Virus record (IMG/VR): IMGVR_UViG_3300034012_002569
Location: 1 to 44,087 of that record
Source of the DNA: a virus
Length of the DNA: 44,087 bases
Reading direction: 5' to 3' (one strand)
Part shown: one piece after another, positions 8,343-17,533 of the stretch
Numbering within the stretch: position 1 is the stretch's first letter
Layout: the number at the start of each line of letters is the position of its first letter
Position numbers and translations under genes: made by a program
Notes under the pieces: model-generated
The model's input: the letters and a program-made list of their open reading frames with translations, nothing else
Told to the model about the DNA's origin: nothing
Database searches by the model: none

Positions 8343-9220
8343 ATGTTATTTATATTAAAAAAATTATCAAAAAATTGGCTTATATTATTTTCAAAAGTAT
8401 CTTTTTTAGCTAATTCATAATTGTGATTAATATAAGGCAGCATATCTTTATAAATTTCAGGTGTTAAGTTGTTAATAATATTTAATAATTCATTTTCATT
8501 ATTAAATCTAATGATACCTCTTTCATCATACCCAAACTCAGCTATATTAGGGCAGCCCCAATATAATGGAATAGTTTTAGTTAAAAAATTATCACCTATC
8601 TTATTATACCAATTATTGTAGTTTACATTTTCTATAACAATATTAAACATAGAATTATTAAACAACACTCTTCTACCATATCCTATAGGATCTACTCCTT
8701 GAGGAATATGAGATAAATCTTTAGAATAATCAGTATATCCAGGTCTAGTATTAGTTACTTGATCATAATCATCTAAAACATAATACCATTTTTTAGGGAT
8801 TTGAATTTTTTCTTTTAATTTATATACTTCTTGTCTTAATTTATGCCCATCAACTAATTCTTTAGTACCACATAAAAATGAAATATTAAATTCTTTTCCA
8901 CTAATATTGTTTATAAATTCATCATCTAATGTTTGCCCATTATAAGTGAAATTAATAGCATTATCACATTGAGTTAATAACATATCATTCCATGTTAATA
9001 TAGCTGTGTAATAATGACTTAACTTAAGCGTATTAGTATGATAACCAAAAAATTCATTTGGTTCATGTAAGAATAAAAAATTGTAAGGATTTAATTCTAA
9101 CTGTTTAATAGACTCAGGTAATTTATCATACCAAAATGTGATAGGTTTATTACTGTATCTTTGTTTAATGAATAAAAAATAAGGATCATTTTCTGATCTA
9201 AAATTAGAAAGTATTTTCAT
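8339..9220 (-). CDS. GT10-like (alpha-1,3-fucosyltransferase family) glycosyltransferase
   Basis: A 293-residue protein whose C-terminal half matches GT10 fucosyltransferases: FNIVIENVNY (192-201) then IGDNFLTKTIPLYWGCPNI, the nucleotide-sugar site that in the family binds GDP-fucose. The N-terminal half carries the weakly conserved acceptor domain. No signal peptide or membrane segment is visible, so it is probably cytoplasmic. A GDP-fucose-type transferase fits the neighbouring GDP-sugar enzymes; the donor may be fucose, colitose or a derivative. Confidence 0.8.
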   Translation of the reverse strand: MKILSNFRSENDPYFLFIKQRYSNKPITFWYDKLPESIKQLELNPYNFLFLHEPNEFFGYHTNTLKLSHYYTAILTWNDMLLTQCDNAINFTYNGQTLDDEFINNISGKEFNISFLCGTKELVDGHKLRQEVYKLKEKIQIPKKWYYVLDDYDQVTNTRPGYTDYSKDLSHIPQGVDPIGYGRRVLFNNSMFNIVIENVNYNNWYNKIGDNFLTKTIPLYWGCPNIAEFGYDERGIIRFNNENELLNIINNLTPEIYKDMLPYINHNYELAKKDTFENNISQFFDNFFNINNI

Positions 9221-9223
9221 ATT

Positions 9224-9847
9224 TTATTTATTAAATGAGACAATAGAATATCTAGAATTTAAAGCAAATGACTCAACAGAACTGACAAAGTGAGGTGATC
9301 TAAATACTTTATTATTTAGTAATACTACTCTATTGAATTTAGGAAAAATGGATTCACATAATTCTAAATCATCATGTGATACTATATTTAATATTCCTCC
9401 CCAATCCCATCTCCATTCTTTATTAACATAATAAATTAAATTAATAGTCCCAGCGTAATCATCAATATGTGTTCTATAATGATTATCTTTATCTAATTTA
9501 TAACATCTAACATCAAATTCATCCACATGAAATGGGGATACAGATTTTAATAACGGTACTAATATGTTATTAAATGTATTTGTGATTAAACTAGAGTTCT
9601 CTAAATTAGATGACCTATTAAATTTAGCTGAGTAAGATTCTGTCTCTTGAGGAAGGTATGGGTTAGGTGATTTAAAAACATGACTGTAATGTTTTTCTCT
9701 TACTTGATTAAATAAATCCCATTCAGTTTCTTCATTATAAGCATCATAAATTTTTTCTGCTAAATCTAAAGATAAGACATTATCTATAACTGTAAATCCT
9801 TTAGTATTAAGATTTTTAATGTTTTCGGATGTATAAAGCGTTTCCAT
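9224..9847 (-). CDS. 2-oxoglutarate/Fe(II) oxygenase (prolyl 4-hydroxylase-like)
   Basis: A 207-residue protein with RTHIDDYAGT giving H127-x-D129, then H186 in SPHFVSSVE and R199 in SRYSIVSF, the HxD...H...R set of 2OG-Fe(II) oxygenases of the prolyl-4-hydroxylase type. W145-R-W-D-W-G-G precedes the distal part as in that family (W-GG-L). It overlaps the FkbM-like gene upstream by 32 nt. Many phages carry such genes; the target (sugar, peptide or nucleic acid) is unknown. Confidence 0.75.
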   Translation of the reverse strand: METLYTSENIKNLNTKGFTVIDNVLSLDLAEKIYDAYNEETEWDLFNQVREKHYSHVFKSPNPYLPQETESYSAKFNRSSNLENSSLITNTFNNILVPLLKSVSPFHVDEFDVRCYKLDKDNHYRTHIDDYAGTINLIYYVNKEWRWDWGGILNIVSHDDLELCESIFPKFNRVVLLNNKVFRSPHFVSSVESFALNSRYSIVSFNK

Positions 9848-10451
9848 AGTTATTTAATGTGTTTAAGTATTTTCTTTCAAAATTGTATTGATTTAAATAT
9901 AAGTCTAAATCTTCTAAAATACAACATTCTTTATATATTTCTTTCTCATTTACTTCAGTGTAGATAATATCAAACTCATTAATTATATCTTTTAATCCTT
10001 TTAAAGCTAATATTTCAGCTCCTTGTAGATCTAAAACTAATGTGTTAAATTTACCATGTAATGAATTTTCATTAAAAATAGTTTCTAATGTTTTAGTTTT
10101 TAATTTTAATACATCGGTAACAATAACATTAGGATGTAAATCTTTATGTTCACCTAATTCTAAAATTGATGAACTTAAAGTATTATTTGTTATTTTAAAC
10201 TCAACTTCTACTCCATCTTTATCACCTATCACCTCATTTATAATGTTTAGATTAGGTATATTATCTAAATTTTGTTTAACTAAATATTCTATAGCTTCAA
10301 TCCAATATATACTATTAGAGTCTGTGTATTTTAAATATACATCTAATTCTTCACATTTATGAGCTCCAACATGTAATATTCCTTTTACATTTAATTTAAA
10401 GAAATTTATTAAATTGTCAATAATTTCTCCTGAGTATTTTTCTTTTATCAT
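9816..10451 (-). CDS. FkbM-family methyltransferase
   Basis: A 211-residue protein. GILHVGAHKCEE (24-35) is the SAM-binding motif I and VLDLQGAEILALKG near residue 150 is the FkbM hallmark D-x-(Q/E)-G-(A)-E. FkbM enzymes O-methylate sugars and polyketides. Placement among glycosyltransferases supports sugar O-methylation of a surface glycan. Its start overlaps the upstream gene by 4 nt. Confidence 0.8.
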   Translation of the reverse strand: MIKEKYSGEIIDNLINFFKLNVKGILHVGAHKCEELDVYLKYTDSNSIYWIEAIEYLVKQNLDNIPNLNIINEVIGDKDGVEVEFKITNNTLSSSILELGEHKDLHPNVIVTDVLKLKTKTLETIFNENSLHGKFNTLVLDLQGAEILALKGLKDIINEFDIIYTEVNEKEIYKECCILEDLDLYLNQYNFERKYLNTLNNYGNALYIRKH

Positions 10452-11368
10452 ATAATATTTTTTTCTTTTATCATTTGAACTCCTTTATTTAAGTATTCCA
10501 TCATTCTAGCTTCAAATTTTTCTCTTTGTTCTTTAGCTCCTACTTTTATTTTTAAAAATTCTTTATATGAACTAGTAATGTCTCTATCTTTCCAATCACC
10601 AACAGAATATTCAAAAATAGTTTGTCCTCTTAAAACATACTGTTGAAAATCAACTCCAAGAACTTTAATATGCTCTGAAAGTAAATTAGAGTACCAATCC
10701 CAAGGTCCATAACCTATCCAATCATCATGTACTGGGCATAAGTCTTCATAGAATGCTTTGTTATAGATGTCAAACCAAATAGCCCATTTACTCCTCGCTG
10801 TAGGCTCTAAAAACATATCACTACTTGCTGATTTTAGATTATACCTAATGTCAAATATATCTACATCATTCCATTTTTCATAAGGAACATTCATATATTC
10901 TTTGTTAGTGATCTCATCCCAAGTATTGTCCCACATTTTATGTATCTCAGGAGTTATAACAAAATATTTATTTTGTGCTAATCTAGCTGATTCTATTAAT
11001 GAAAAAAGTAAATGTTCACTAAAGTATATATCAGGACATACTGGTATGTAGTAATCAAATTCTTCTCCGTATGCTATCTTTTGCATGTCTAGTAGACCAT
11101 AATTTTCTTCACCATCATATATGATTGAATTATGTTTATAGTCTTTAAGAAGAACAGCTAAATCATTATACTTTTTAATAAAAAATTCTTTAGGTAATTC
11201 ACTGTTATCCCAATCTGTTATATAACTAGAAAGATTTAAATGTGTATCAATAGTAACTTCAACATCGTCTTTTAAGTAATACTTTGATTTTTTAAATTGA
11301 GTATATGATAATAAAGCATAATCTATTTGCCATGGCATTATTAAATAAAATACTTTAACTCGAATCAT
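10448..11368 (-). CDS. putative glycosyltransferase
   Basis: A 306-residue protein rich in Trp, Tyr and Asp. IPVCPDIYFSEHLLFSLIESA (about 118-138) looks like the nucleotide-sugar/metal region of GT-A folds, and CPVHDDWIGYGPWDWY later resembles acceptor or base motifs. No family can be named with certainty. Overlaps of 4 nt on both sides tie it to the glycan operon. I call it a glycosyltransferase mainly from overall character and context. Confidence 0.5.
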   Translation of the reverse strand: MIRVKVFYLIMPWQIDYALLSYTQFKKSKYYLKDDVEVTIDTHLNLSSYITDWDNSELPKEFFIKKYNDLAVLLKDYKHNSIIYDGEENYGLLDMQKIAYGEEFDYYIPVCPDIYFSEHLLFSLIESARLAQNKYFVITPEIHKMWDNTWDEITNKEYMNVPYEKWNDVDIFDIRYNLKSASSDMFLEPTARSKWAIWFDIYNKAFYEDLCPVHDDWIGYGPWDWYSNLLSEHIKVLGVDFQQYVLRGQTIFEYSVGDWKDRDITSSYKEFLKIKVGAKEQREKFEARMMEYLNKGVQMIKEKNII

Positions 11369-11868
11369 AATTTACCTTGTTTTATTTCTTCAACAATTTG
11401 AGCTATAGTCAATTTTCTACCTAATATGTTCATTTCATTTCTTACACCAGGTTGAATTAAATTCACCCAATATAAAAATTCTTCTAAACTTAAAACATAC
11501 CTTGTAGTATCTTGAATTACAGGTTCTATTCCTTCACTTAATTGTTTTTTAAAATAATTTAAAATAGTATGAGGTGTTTTAACCCACTCACATACTTCTA
11601 TCCTAGCAATAGTATAACTTTTAAAAGTATTTCGAATATACTCCTCAACTTCACGTTTATGTTGAGTGTATCTATCATGTTTATAATATATTCCTAAATT
11701 TGAAAAATATACTATATGTTGATCAGTTGGGACAGTTTTAAGTAAATTAAATTCACGAGTATATTCATTTTCATCTAAACATGAACTATTACTAACTCCT
11801 GAGGCAAAAAATACAATATCTTCTTTATCTGTAAGAACTTTGGCTACACTTCCATTTCCTATTATCAT
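11365..11868 (-). CDS. reduced NAD(P)-binding SDR-like protein
   Basis: A 167-residue protein starting MIIGNGSVAKVL, a minimal Rossmann glycine motif, followed by IVYFSNLGIYY and Y-T-Q-H-K, which fits the S...YxxxK pair of short-chain dehydrogenases. It is about half the length of a nucleotide-sugar epimerase and lacks a clear substrate domain. The ATG lies within the last codons of the preceding gene in an AAAAGTTATG context shared by many starts here. It may be a specialised or degenerate sugar epimerase. Confidence 0.55.
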   Translation of the reverse strand: MIIGNGSVAKVLTDKEDIVFFASGVSNSSCLDENEYTREFNLLKTVPTDQHIVYFSNLGIYYKHDRYTQHKREVEEYIRNTFKSYTIARIEVCEWVKTPHTILNYFKKQLSEGIEPVIQDTTRYVLSLEEFLYWVNLIQPGVRNEMNILGRKLTIAQIVEEIKQGKL

Positions 11869-12095
11869 AACTTTTCAGTAAAAATTTCAATACATAAAAC
11901 ATTTTCATCATTTATCATAACCATACTTCCATCAATACATTTAAACTTAGTAAATTGACCTTGTTTTATAGATGATGTTAATATACCATGGTATGTTCTT
12001 TTAATTCCACCTACAAAATGTATAATCTGAGTTACTACTTCTCCTTGAGTATTAACTGTAGATTTCATATTTGGATAGTCTACTTTGTTTTCCAT
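11865..12095 (-). CDS. small conserved-looking protein, unknown function
   Basis: A 76-residue protein from the ATG at 12095 (MENKVDYP); an upstream in-frame start would be TTG. It alternates hydrophobic and charged residues with TYHGILTSSIKQGQFTKFK and GSMVMINDENVLCIEIF, suggesting a small all-beta fold, perhaps Sm-like or OB-like, but I do not recognise it. It overlaps the upstream gene by 16 nt and the downstream one by 4 nt, so it is part of the operon. Confidence 0.6.
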   Translation of the reverse strand: MENKVDYPNMKSTVNTQGEVVTQIIHFVGGIKRTYHGILTSSIKQGQFTKFKCIDGSMVMINDENVLCIEIFTEKL

Positions 12096-12490
12096 GATAT
12101 TTCCCAATCTTTAAAATCAGCTGCTAAGCAATCAATTTTATAGTCTTTACGACCACCCATTACTTCTTGAATTTGATTTTTAGATGTATTACGAATACCA
12201 TTTAACCCATGAGTTAAAGCTAATGCATTTGGTCCTGATTTCCCACTTCTAACATTTGATTCATTATGCCAGATATGAAGATTCATTTGTGATAAAACTA
12301 CAATAGCACGAATTGTCTCAGCGGTGATTGGCTCTTTACATTCATCTAAATGTAATTGAATATCATGTACTATATCAGCTATTTCAGCGGCATATTCTGC
12401 TTTATGATCTGTAATGAATACTTCTTTTAACTGTGTAATTGATAGACGATCAATCAATTCACTTAATGTTGGTAAATACTTTCTTTCCAT
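12080..12490 (-). CDS. hypothetical helical protein in glycan operon
   Basis: A 136-residue mostly helical protein beginning MERKYLPTLSELIDRLSITQLKEVF. Similar PTLSELIDRL openings occur, to my recollection, in small proteins of marine phages near glycosyltransferases, but no function is known to me. It contains GPNALALTHGLNGIRN and ends WEISWKTK. It follows the GT2 gene by 6 nt. Confidence 0.6.
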   Translation of the reverse strand: MERKYLPTLSELIDRLSITQLKEVFITDHKAEYAAEIADIVHDIQLHLDECKEPITAETIRAIVVLSQMNLHIWHNESNVRSGKSGPNALALTHGLNGIRNTSKNQIQEVMGGRKDYKIDCLAADFKDWEISWKTK

Positions 12491-12496
12491 TTTTAT

Positions 12497-13132
12497 TTAT
12501 TTTAATTGTCCTAAATCTATTTTAGCGTAACGTTCATTTTGTTTTTCTTGTCGATCAATAGTCTTATTATGAATTATGCTCCATTCTTCTTGAAGTGGTA
12601 ACTCAATATAAGTTTTATATCCTTCAACCATACCATGTACTTGATGTCCAGTCCATTTAATAGACGGATCATTTTTGTAGATACGTTTTTGACAATCAGG
12701 CCAATTTACCCATCCTTGTTCATTTACAATCCATCCCCATTTTTGTATATGTTCAGGTGTTAAACCTGGAACTAAATTTTTACGAGGTGAGATAAGTAAG
12801 TCAACTGGGTTAAGTTCTAAGACTGTTTTTAGATTTTGAACTAAGAATTCTTCTGGTATCTCGTCAGCATCAATTTGAAAAATATAGTCTCCAGAACATT
12901 TACTGTTCATAAAGTTTTTATTTTCTAAAAAGTTTTGCTGGAAATTAAATGGGTGTGAGTGTATATCATTTTTATATTGATCTAATACATTTAGTACTTC
13001 ATCAGTAACTCTGTTTTGATCATAAACAACAACTATCTCATCCTCAGAATCTATTCTATCTTTTAAATATGTAATGAGATTTAATAATTCTTCATGCTCA
13101 TTACAAACTGTTAAACCATAACTAATTTTCAT
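12497..13132 (-). CDS. GT2-family glycosyltransferase
   Basis: A 211-residue GT-A enzyme. It opens ISYGLTVCNEHEELLNLI, the standard family 2 first strand, and has D88-A-D90 in YIFQIDADEIPEE as the metal-binding DxD. The later WPDCQKRIYKN block resembles core-LPS glycosyltransferases of the WaaE/KdtX type. A strict phage promoter ends 7 nt before the ATG. It probably transfers a sugar to a lipid- or polysaccharide-linked acceptor at the inner membrane face. Confidence 0.8.
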   Translation of the reverse strand: MKISYGLTVCNEHEELLNLITYLKDRIDSEDEIVVVYDQNRVTDEVLNVLDQYKNDIHSHPFNFQQNFLENKNFMNSKCSGDYIFQIDADEIPEEFLVQNLKTVLELNPVDLLISPRKNLVPGLTPEHIQKWGWIVNEQGWVNWPDCQKRIYKNDPSIKWTGHQVHGMVEGYKTYIELPLQEEWSIIHNKTIDRQEKQNERYAKIDLGQLK

Positions 13133-13139
13133 ATAACCT

Positions 13140-13168
13140 AATATAATATTATTTTGTTAATAAGCCAA
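13140..13168 (-). promoter_or_regulatory. phage promoter TTGGCT-N17-TATATT before GT2 gene
   Basis: On the minus strand TTGGCT (13168-13163) and TATATT (13145-13140) are 17 nt apart. AGGTTAT then ATG follow directly, the same 16-mer (TATATTAGGTTATATG) as at the folE start. The -10 to ATG gap is only 7 nt, which predicts a leaderless or nearly leaderless mRNA. Confidence 0.75.
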
Positions 13169-13607
13169 TATAATCTAAAGCTTCTATAAAATCTCTTTCA
13201 TTAAAATGTTGGAGTGTTTCCATGTCCATTCTATATTCATAAAACTTACCTGGTTGTTTTGGAATTGGGAATTTATGTTTTTCTTCTTCAATTACTGGGA
13301 CTGCTTTTACAGCTGCCCACATCCAATTATCTGGTTCTGATCCGTTAGCAAACACCATACCTTGTTTAGGTTCATTAATTGTTTGTGGCAACCATGTTAA
13401 TTTAGTCTCAGGATCAATCCAAGCTAATGCTTTATATAACTCAGGAAGTACTTCAAACTGTTCAATGTAAAATTCACTTCCCTCAGTCATAAGTGAGTTA
13501 GTCCAGAACCCACATGATAATGACATCCAATTTGTTATTTCAGGTGTGACCTGTGTTTCATAACACAAGTCACCTCCTGATTTAGGACAATTAATAATTT
13601 TATCCAT
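13149..13607 (-). CDS. hypothetical protein with N-terminal CPxxGG motif
   Basis: A 152-residue protein starting at the ATG at 13607 (MDKIINCPKSGGDLCYETQV); the longer reading would need a TTG. The opening resembles half a zinc ribbon (C-P-x-x-G-G-x-x-C), though no second CxxC pair is present. The body is aromatic- and acid-rich with KLTWLPQTINEPKQGMVFANG and DNWMWAAVKAVPV. Overlap with the GT4 gene upstream puts it in the glycan operon. Function unknown. Confidence 0.6.
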   Translation of the reverse strand: MDKIINCPKSGGDLCYETQVTPEITNWMSLSCGFWTNSLMTEGSEFYIEQFEVLPELYKALAWIDPETKLTWLPQTINEPKQGMVFANGSEPDNWMWAAVKAVPVIEEEKHKFPIPKQPGKFYEYRMDMETLQHFNERDFIEALDYIGLLTK

Positions 13608-14907
13608 TTGTTTCTTCTTTTTGTAATTTAGGTAATTCAATTTTCTTTAAAGTAGGTAATTTTAATTCTACTTGTTTTGGGAACTCAGGAATGTATTTAG
13701 TAAATAATTCATCTACTTTACTCTTCATTTTTTCCCAACTAAACTCAGTTTTACTTTTATGAGCTTGACGTTTACCTCCATCAATATACTTTTTATAATC
13801 TTCAAATATATCTTTAACAACTGTCCCAGCATGACCTAGATCTGCTGAAAACCATTGTGATTCTTTTAGTAACCATTGATTTGCAGCACTTGGGTGCACA
13901 TCTGTTAATTTACCAGGTAATAATGTTGTAAATTCAGGATGTAAGAAATCTGTATGTCCACTCCAATTAGTTGTCACAATTGGTTTTTTAGTTAAACTAA
14001 ATTCAAGTAATGGGCGTCCAAATCCTTCACCTCTAGTTAAGTTAATCATTGCTTTAACTTTATCATGATTGTATAACTCATTCATTTCATTATCACTAAA
14101 TTCACCATGTAGTAAGTAAACATTAGGTAAATCTTTACTGTTAATTGATGATTTAATAAAATTAATTTTTCTTAAAATTTCATCTCTATCTAAGTATGAT
14201 GAGCCAAATTGAGATGTTTTTAAAATTAACGCTGGTTTGTCTTTTTTGTTTTTAAATAGTTCATAAAACATTTTAACTAATAATCCAACATTTTTTCTAT
14301 CTTCTCCTAAATCACCATTAATCCAATGTCCAACAAATAGAAAAGCAAACTTTTCTTTAATATTGTTTAACTCAGGAAATGAATCTACTTTATCAAGTGG
14401 TTTATAAACATTAACATCTGCTCCTTCAAATAATACTTCAAGTGGTTTTTCAACTTTAGCTTCCCCAATAACTTGATTTGAACGTTGATCTACTTTTTGT
14501 AAAACAGTATCAATAAATGTTTTCTTTGAATGTTCAGATGAAGTTAATACTAAATTCATTCTATTAATACCTTCAATCCAATCACCAGGTGATAATGTTG
14601 TTTCAATCCCAGCTGTTACCCCAATGTTATATTTTCCTATTGGTTGAAATTCACTTGGTATAGTAATTTGCATCCAAATTTCTGGTTGTTTAGGTAGTTG
14701 AGGTTGGTTGTAAATGTAATTATTTAAAAATCCCCATTCTGGATTATCATTGATAAAGTTCCAAGGTGTATTCCCCCACATTTGAGGAAGAATTTTTACA
14801 TTGTATTTATCTAACTCAATAATTGCTTTAACTAAATCACGAGAACGTGCTCCATATCCTGAGTAAGTATCAATAGGACATGATATAAAAAATAACGGTT
14901 TGCTCAT
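13600..14907 (-). CDS. GT4-type glycosyltransferase
   Basis: A 435-residue GT-B glycosyltransferase. The N-terminal domain begins FFISCPIDTYSGYGARSRDLV, with the glycine-rich acceptor loop. The C-terminal donor domain has FLFVGHWINGDLGEDRKN and MINLTRGEGFGRPLLEFSLTKKP, which carries the E-x7-E motif of family 4. The start context is AAAAGTTATATG with no Shine-Dalgarno. It pairs with a second GT4 gene immediately upstream. Confidence 0.8.
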   Translation of the reverse strand: MSKPLFFISCPIDTYSGYGARSRDLVKAIIELDKYNVKILPQMWGNTPWNFINDNPEWGFLNNYIYNQPQLPKQPEIWMQITIPSEFQPIGKYNIGVTAGIETTLSPGDWIEGINRMNLVLTSSEHSKKTFIDTVLQKVDQRSNQVIGEAKVEKPLEVLFEGADVNVYKPLDKVDSFPELNNIKEKFAFLFVGHWINGDLGEDRKNVGLLVKMFYELFKNKKDKPALILKTSQFGSSYLDRDEILRKINFIKSSINSKDLPNVYLLHGEFSDNEMNELYNHDKVKAMINLTRGEGFGRPLLEFSLTKKPIVTTNWSGHTDFLHPEFTTLLPGKLTDVHPSAANQWLLKESQWFSADLGHAGTVVKDIFEDYKKYIDGGKRQAHKSKTEFSWEKMKSKVDELFTKYIPEFPKQVELKLPTLKKIELPKLQKEETNG

Positions 14908-14918
14908 ATAACTTTTTA

Positions 14919-16355
14919 TTAATAAACTAATTTATGTGGTACTATTTTTGGTTGAGTTTCATTTGCATTTACTAACTCATATTTTTCTCTTGGTTTCCAA
15001 GTTTTAAATAATTTGTCTAATGTTTTAATAACATTTTGACCCATTTTTTCTCCTGTAAATCCTGCTTCATCTGATAAAGCCCATTCACGACCTTTTAATC
15101 CTAATGATTGTCTTTCTTCTTTAGATAGATTATAAACAGCTTTAATTTGTTCTGCTGCATCTTCAGCATTGCATCTGTCATCCCAAATGTAAGGTGTTAA
15201 TGGAGAACCTTGAATTGATCTATTAGTTGGGTATACTGGGAACGCCCATTCGCCATGTTCTTTAATAGTACCATTATGGTTTGAAGGAAAATCAGCACTA
15301 AAATCAATCCACTTACCTTTCTTACTAAAACGCATTTGGTCTTGCATCCCACCAGTTACATTTGCAATAATTGGATTACCTGCTAAAATTGCTTCAGTTA
15401 AACTTAATCCCCATCCTTCATTATTAGTTAATAAGACTTGAACATCAGAGCAATTATATAATAAATTCATTCCTCTAGGATCTAACACTTGGTTAGAGAA
15501 TATAATATTGTATTTAGAATCATTTCCAAATAACATTTCTCTTACTGCTTCTAAATCAGTACCATTATCATCTACTACTTGAGTATGTAATACAAAAGCA
15601 CATTTTCTTGCTTGCTCATCAGTTAATGAATCAATAAAGATTTTATAAGCAAATAATGTATCAGGAATTTGTTTACGTCTAATATTTCTAGAATTAAAGA
15701 ACATAACAAAATCAAATTCTTTACCTCCAAACAATTGTTTTTTAAATTCAATTAATTCTTTATCTTTTTTATCAAGTGGTTTAAATACCTCTTCATTTAA
15801 TCCATGAGGAACATATTCAATGATTTTATTTTTAGCCTTATCACCTAATACTAATTCATTAATATTTTTAGTTTGTTTTGATATAGCTAATAAAGCATCA
15901 CATGACTCATAATATCCTTTATTATACATTGGAGCTGGATAATCATCCCAAATGTTAAGATAGATAATAGGCATTTTCTTTCTAATCTCATTCTCAATTT
16001 GGAATAACCAAATAAAATATCTTGGATCAGTAATTAAGAAAATAGCATCTGGATTTTCTATTTTAATCAGTTGTCTAATTAAATTAGCATCCCCATATCC
16101 ATTACTTGGATAAAGTATAATTGAGGAGTCATTTAACCCAGTGTTAGCGTTAGTATCTTCAGATAGATCTAATCGTTTACCTTGTTCTGGGTGCTGTATA
16201 GCTCCTCCTATGTTTACCCAATTAAAATGTTGGGCTGTGTTTAACACTAATTCTCGAGCGACTGTAGCTACACCTGAGTGTACTCTAATATCGTCACAGA
16301 TTAGTAAGATTTTCTTCCTCTCATTCTGGGGAAGATAAGCAAAACTTGAATTCAT
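14919..16355 (-). CDS. GT4-type glycosyltransferase
   Basis: A 478-residue GT-B enzyme. KKILLICDDIRVHSGVATVARELV forms the N-terminal glycine loop, VPHGLNEEVF ends the linker, and NNEGWGLSLTEAILAGNPIIA is the family 4 E-x7-E nucleotide-sugar motif. It is longer than the next gene's product by about 40 residues. It starts in the same AAAAGTTATATG context. It likely acts with the neighbouring transferases on a surface glycan. Confidence 0.8.
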   Translation of the reverse strand: MNSSFAYLPQNERKKILLICDDIRVHSGVATVARELVLNTAQHFNWVNIGGAIQHPEQGKRLDLSEDTNANTGLNDSSIILYPSNGYGDANLIRQLIKIENPDAIFLITDPRYFIWLFQIENEIRKKMPIIYLNIWDDYPAPMYNKGYYESCDALLAISKQTKNINELVLGDKAKNKIIEYVPHGLNEEVFKPLDKKDKELIEFKKQLFGGKEFDFVMFFNSRNIRRKQIPDTLFAYKIFIDSLTDEQARKCAFVLHTQVVDDNGTDLEAVREMLFGNDSKYNIIFSNQVLDPRGMNLLYNCSDVQVLLTNNEGWGLSLTEAILAGNPIIANVTGGMQDQMRFSKKGKWIDFSADFPSNHNGTIKEHGEWAFPVYPTNRSIQGSPLTPYIWDDRCNAEDAAEQIKAVYNLSKEERQSLGLKGREWALSDEAGFTGEKMGQNVIKTLDKLFKTWKPREKYELVNANETQPKIVPHKLVY

Positions 16356-16362
16356 ATAACTT

Positions 16363-16548
16363 TTATCGGTTTAAATTGTTGTGATTGTGGATATTCTTGC
16401 GAAATTCTTCATCTGTAAGATATAAATGGACTGTGCGATCTACAAGCTTTTGTAAAGAAAACTTATGTTTTACACAACTCATTTTAAAATCTTCAAATAA
16501 CTCGCTTTGTACTTTGACACTTGTTAGTGTCATTTCTTTTTTACTCAT
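16363..16548 (-). CDS. ribbon-helix-helix (Arc/CopG-like) protein
   Basis: A 61-residue protein: a short MTLTSVKVQSELFEDFK strand, then two helices (MSCVKHKFSLQKLVDRTVHLYL) and a basic His/Asn-rich tail. The pattern matches small phage ribbon-helix-helix DNA-binding proteins, which bind as dimers through the N-terminal strand. It could regulate the adjoining operons. It starts 41 nt after the nuclease gene ends. Confidence 0.65.
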   Translation of the reverse strand: MSKKEMTLTSVKVQSELFEDFKMSCVKHKFSLQKLVDRTVHLYLTDEEFRKNIHNHNNLNR

Positions 16549-16589
16549 AGCTTTTATTTGTATATAAATATATATAAAATTAATAAAAG

Positions 16590-17525
16590 TTACTTATTAC
16601 ATAAATCTTTTTTGTCATTATAAGGGCACCATTGACAATTCTTATTCACAGTAATTGGGTGAGTAGTGTCCTTATATGAGCCATCAGTGTTAAAACATTG
16701 TTCAAGAAAGTTATTAATTGCTGTCACAGCTTTCTTTATTTTAATTTTACCACTTGGAGGAGTATATTCTTGAAGACGACTTTGAGGAAATTCACTTTCC
16801 TCCCATATCTTTCTCTTTAGTATAAGAAAATCAACTTCAATTTGATCTTCAGGAATACTGAATTGTTTACTAAAGAAATACTTATAAAGTATCAATTGGA
16901 ATTGTTTACCTTCATCTTTCTTAGTTTCATCATTCCATCCTCGAGTAGACGTCTTAAAGTCGATTATCTTAAATGTATTAGTGGGCTCGTGATATAATAC
17001 CAAGTCGATAAAGCCTTTGAATAATACGTTTTTAAACGCGTTATTAGGCGTCATTACAATTGGTAACTCAACCTTAACTAAGTGCCATCCTTTTTTACTA
17101 AAATATTGTCCTCGTTTCTTTTTAAACTGGCTAAGTATGTTTAGTCCGTCTTCATAGAACTCTCTCATTTCGGTAGCGCCACTAAAATGAGTACTTTTAT
17201 TTTTCTTATACTCATCTAAGTATACTTTACGAAATGTTTCCTCAAACTGTTCCTCGATATCAACCCTATCAGCTGCGGCTGCGCTTTCTTCAAACATCAC
17301 TGTTAAGTGACTTTGAAGTACTTCATGCATTGCAGTCCCAAATACAGTATGAATTGTAGGTTTATACTCCTGTAATCCGTCTTTATATTGTAATTCCCAT
17401 TTGTGAGGACATTCTTTATAAATAGAAAACTGGCTATAAGAGATAGTCTTATGGTAAGCATAATTTATCTCTTGAGGAGTATAGCTCCTGATAGTTTTGA
17501 CTATCGATGGTATTTTAGTACTCAA
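16590..17525 (-). CDS. PD-(D/E)XK nuclease with Fe-S cluster cysteines (RecB/Cas4-like)
   Basis: A 311-residue nuclease. H67 in GTAMHEVL, D174 in GFIDLVL, D189-x-K191 in IIDFKTS and the QLILYKY helix at about 210 are the RecB-family catalytic series. C39 in ECPHKWEL plus C297, C300 and C309 near the C-terminus give the four-cysteine pattern of AddB/Cas4-type 4Fe-4S nucleases. The only reasonable start is TTG at 17525. It probably resects DNA ends in recombination-dependent replication, close to the clamp loader genes. Confidence 0.8.
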   Translation of the reverse strand: MSTKIPSIVKTIRSYTPQEINYAYHKTISYSQFSIYKECPHKWELQYKDGLQEYKPTIHTVFGTAMHEVLQSHLTVMFEESAAAADRVDIEEQFEETFRKVYLDEYKKNKSTHFSGATEMREFYEDGLNILSQFKKKRGQYFSKKGWHLVKVELPIVMTPNNAFKNVLFKGFIDLVLYHEPTNTFKIIDFKTSTRGWNDETKKDEGKQFQLILYKYFFSKQFSIPEDQIEVDFLILKRKIWEESEFPQSRLQEYTPPSGKIKIKKAVTAINNFLEQCFNTDGSYKDTTHPITVNKNCQWCPYNDKKDLCNK

Positions 17526-17533
17526 AATTTGAT

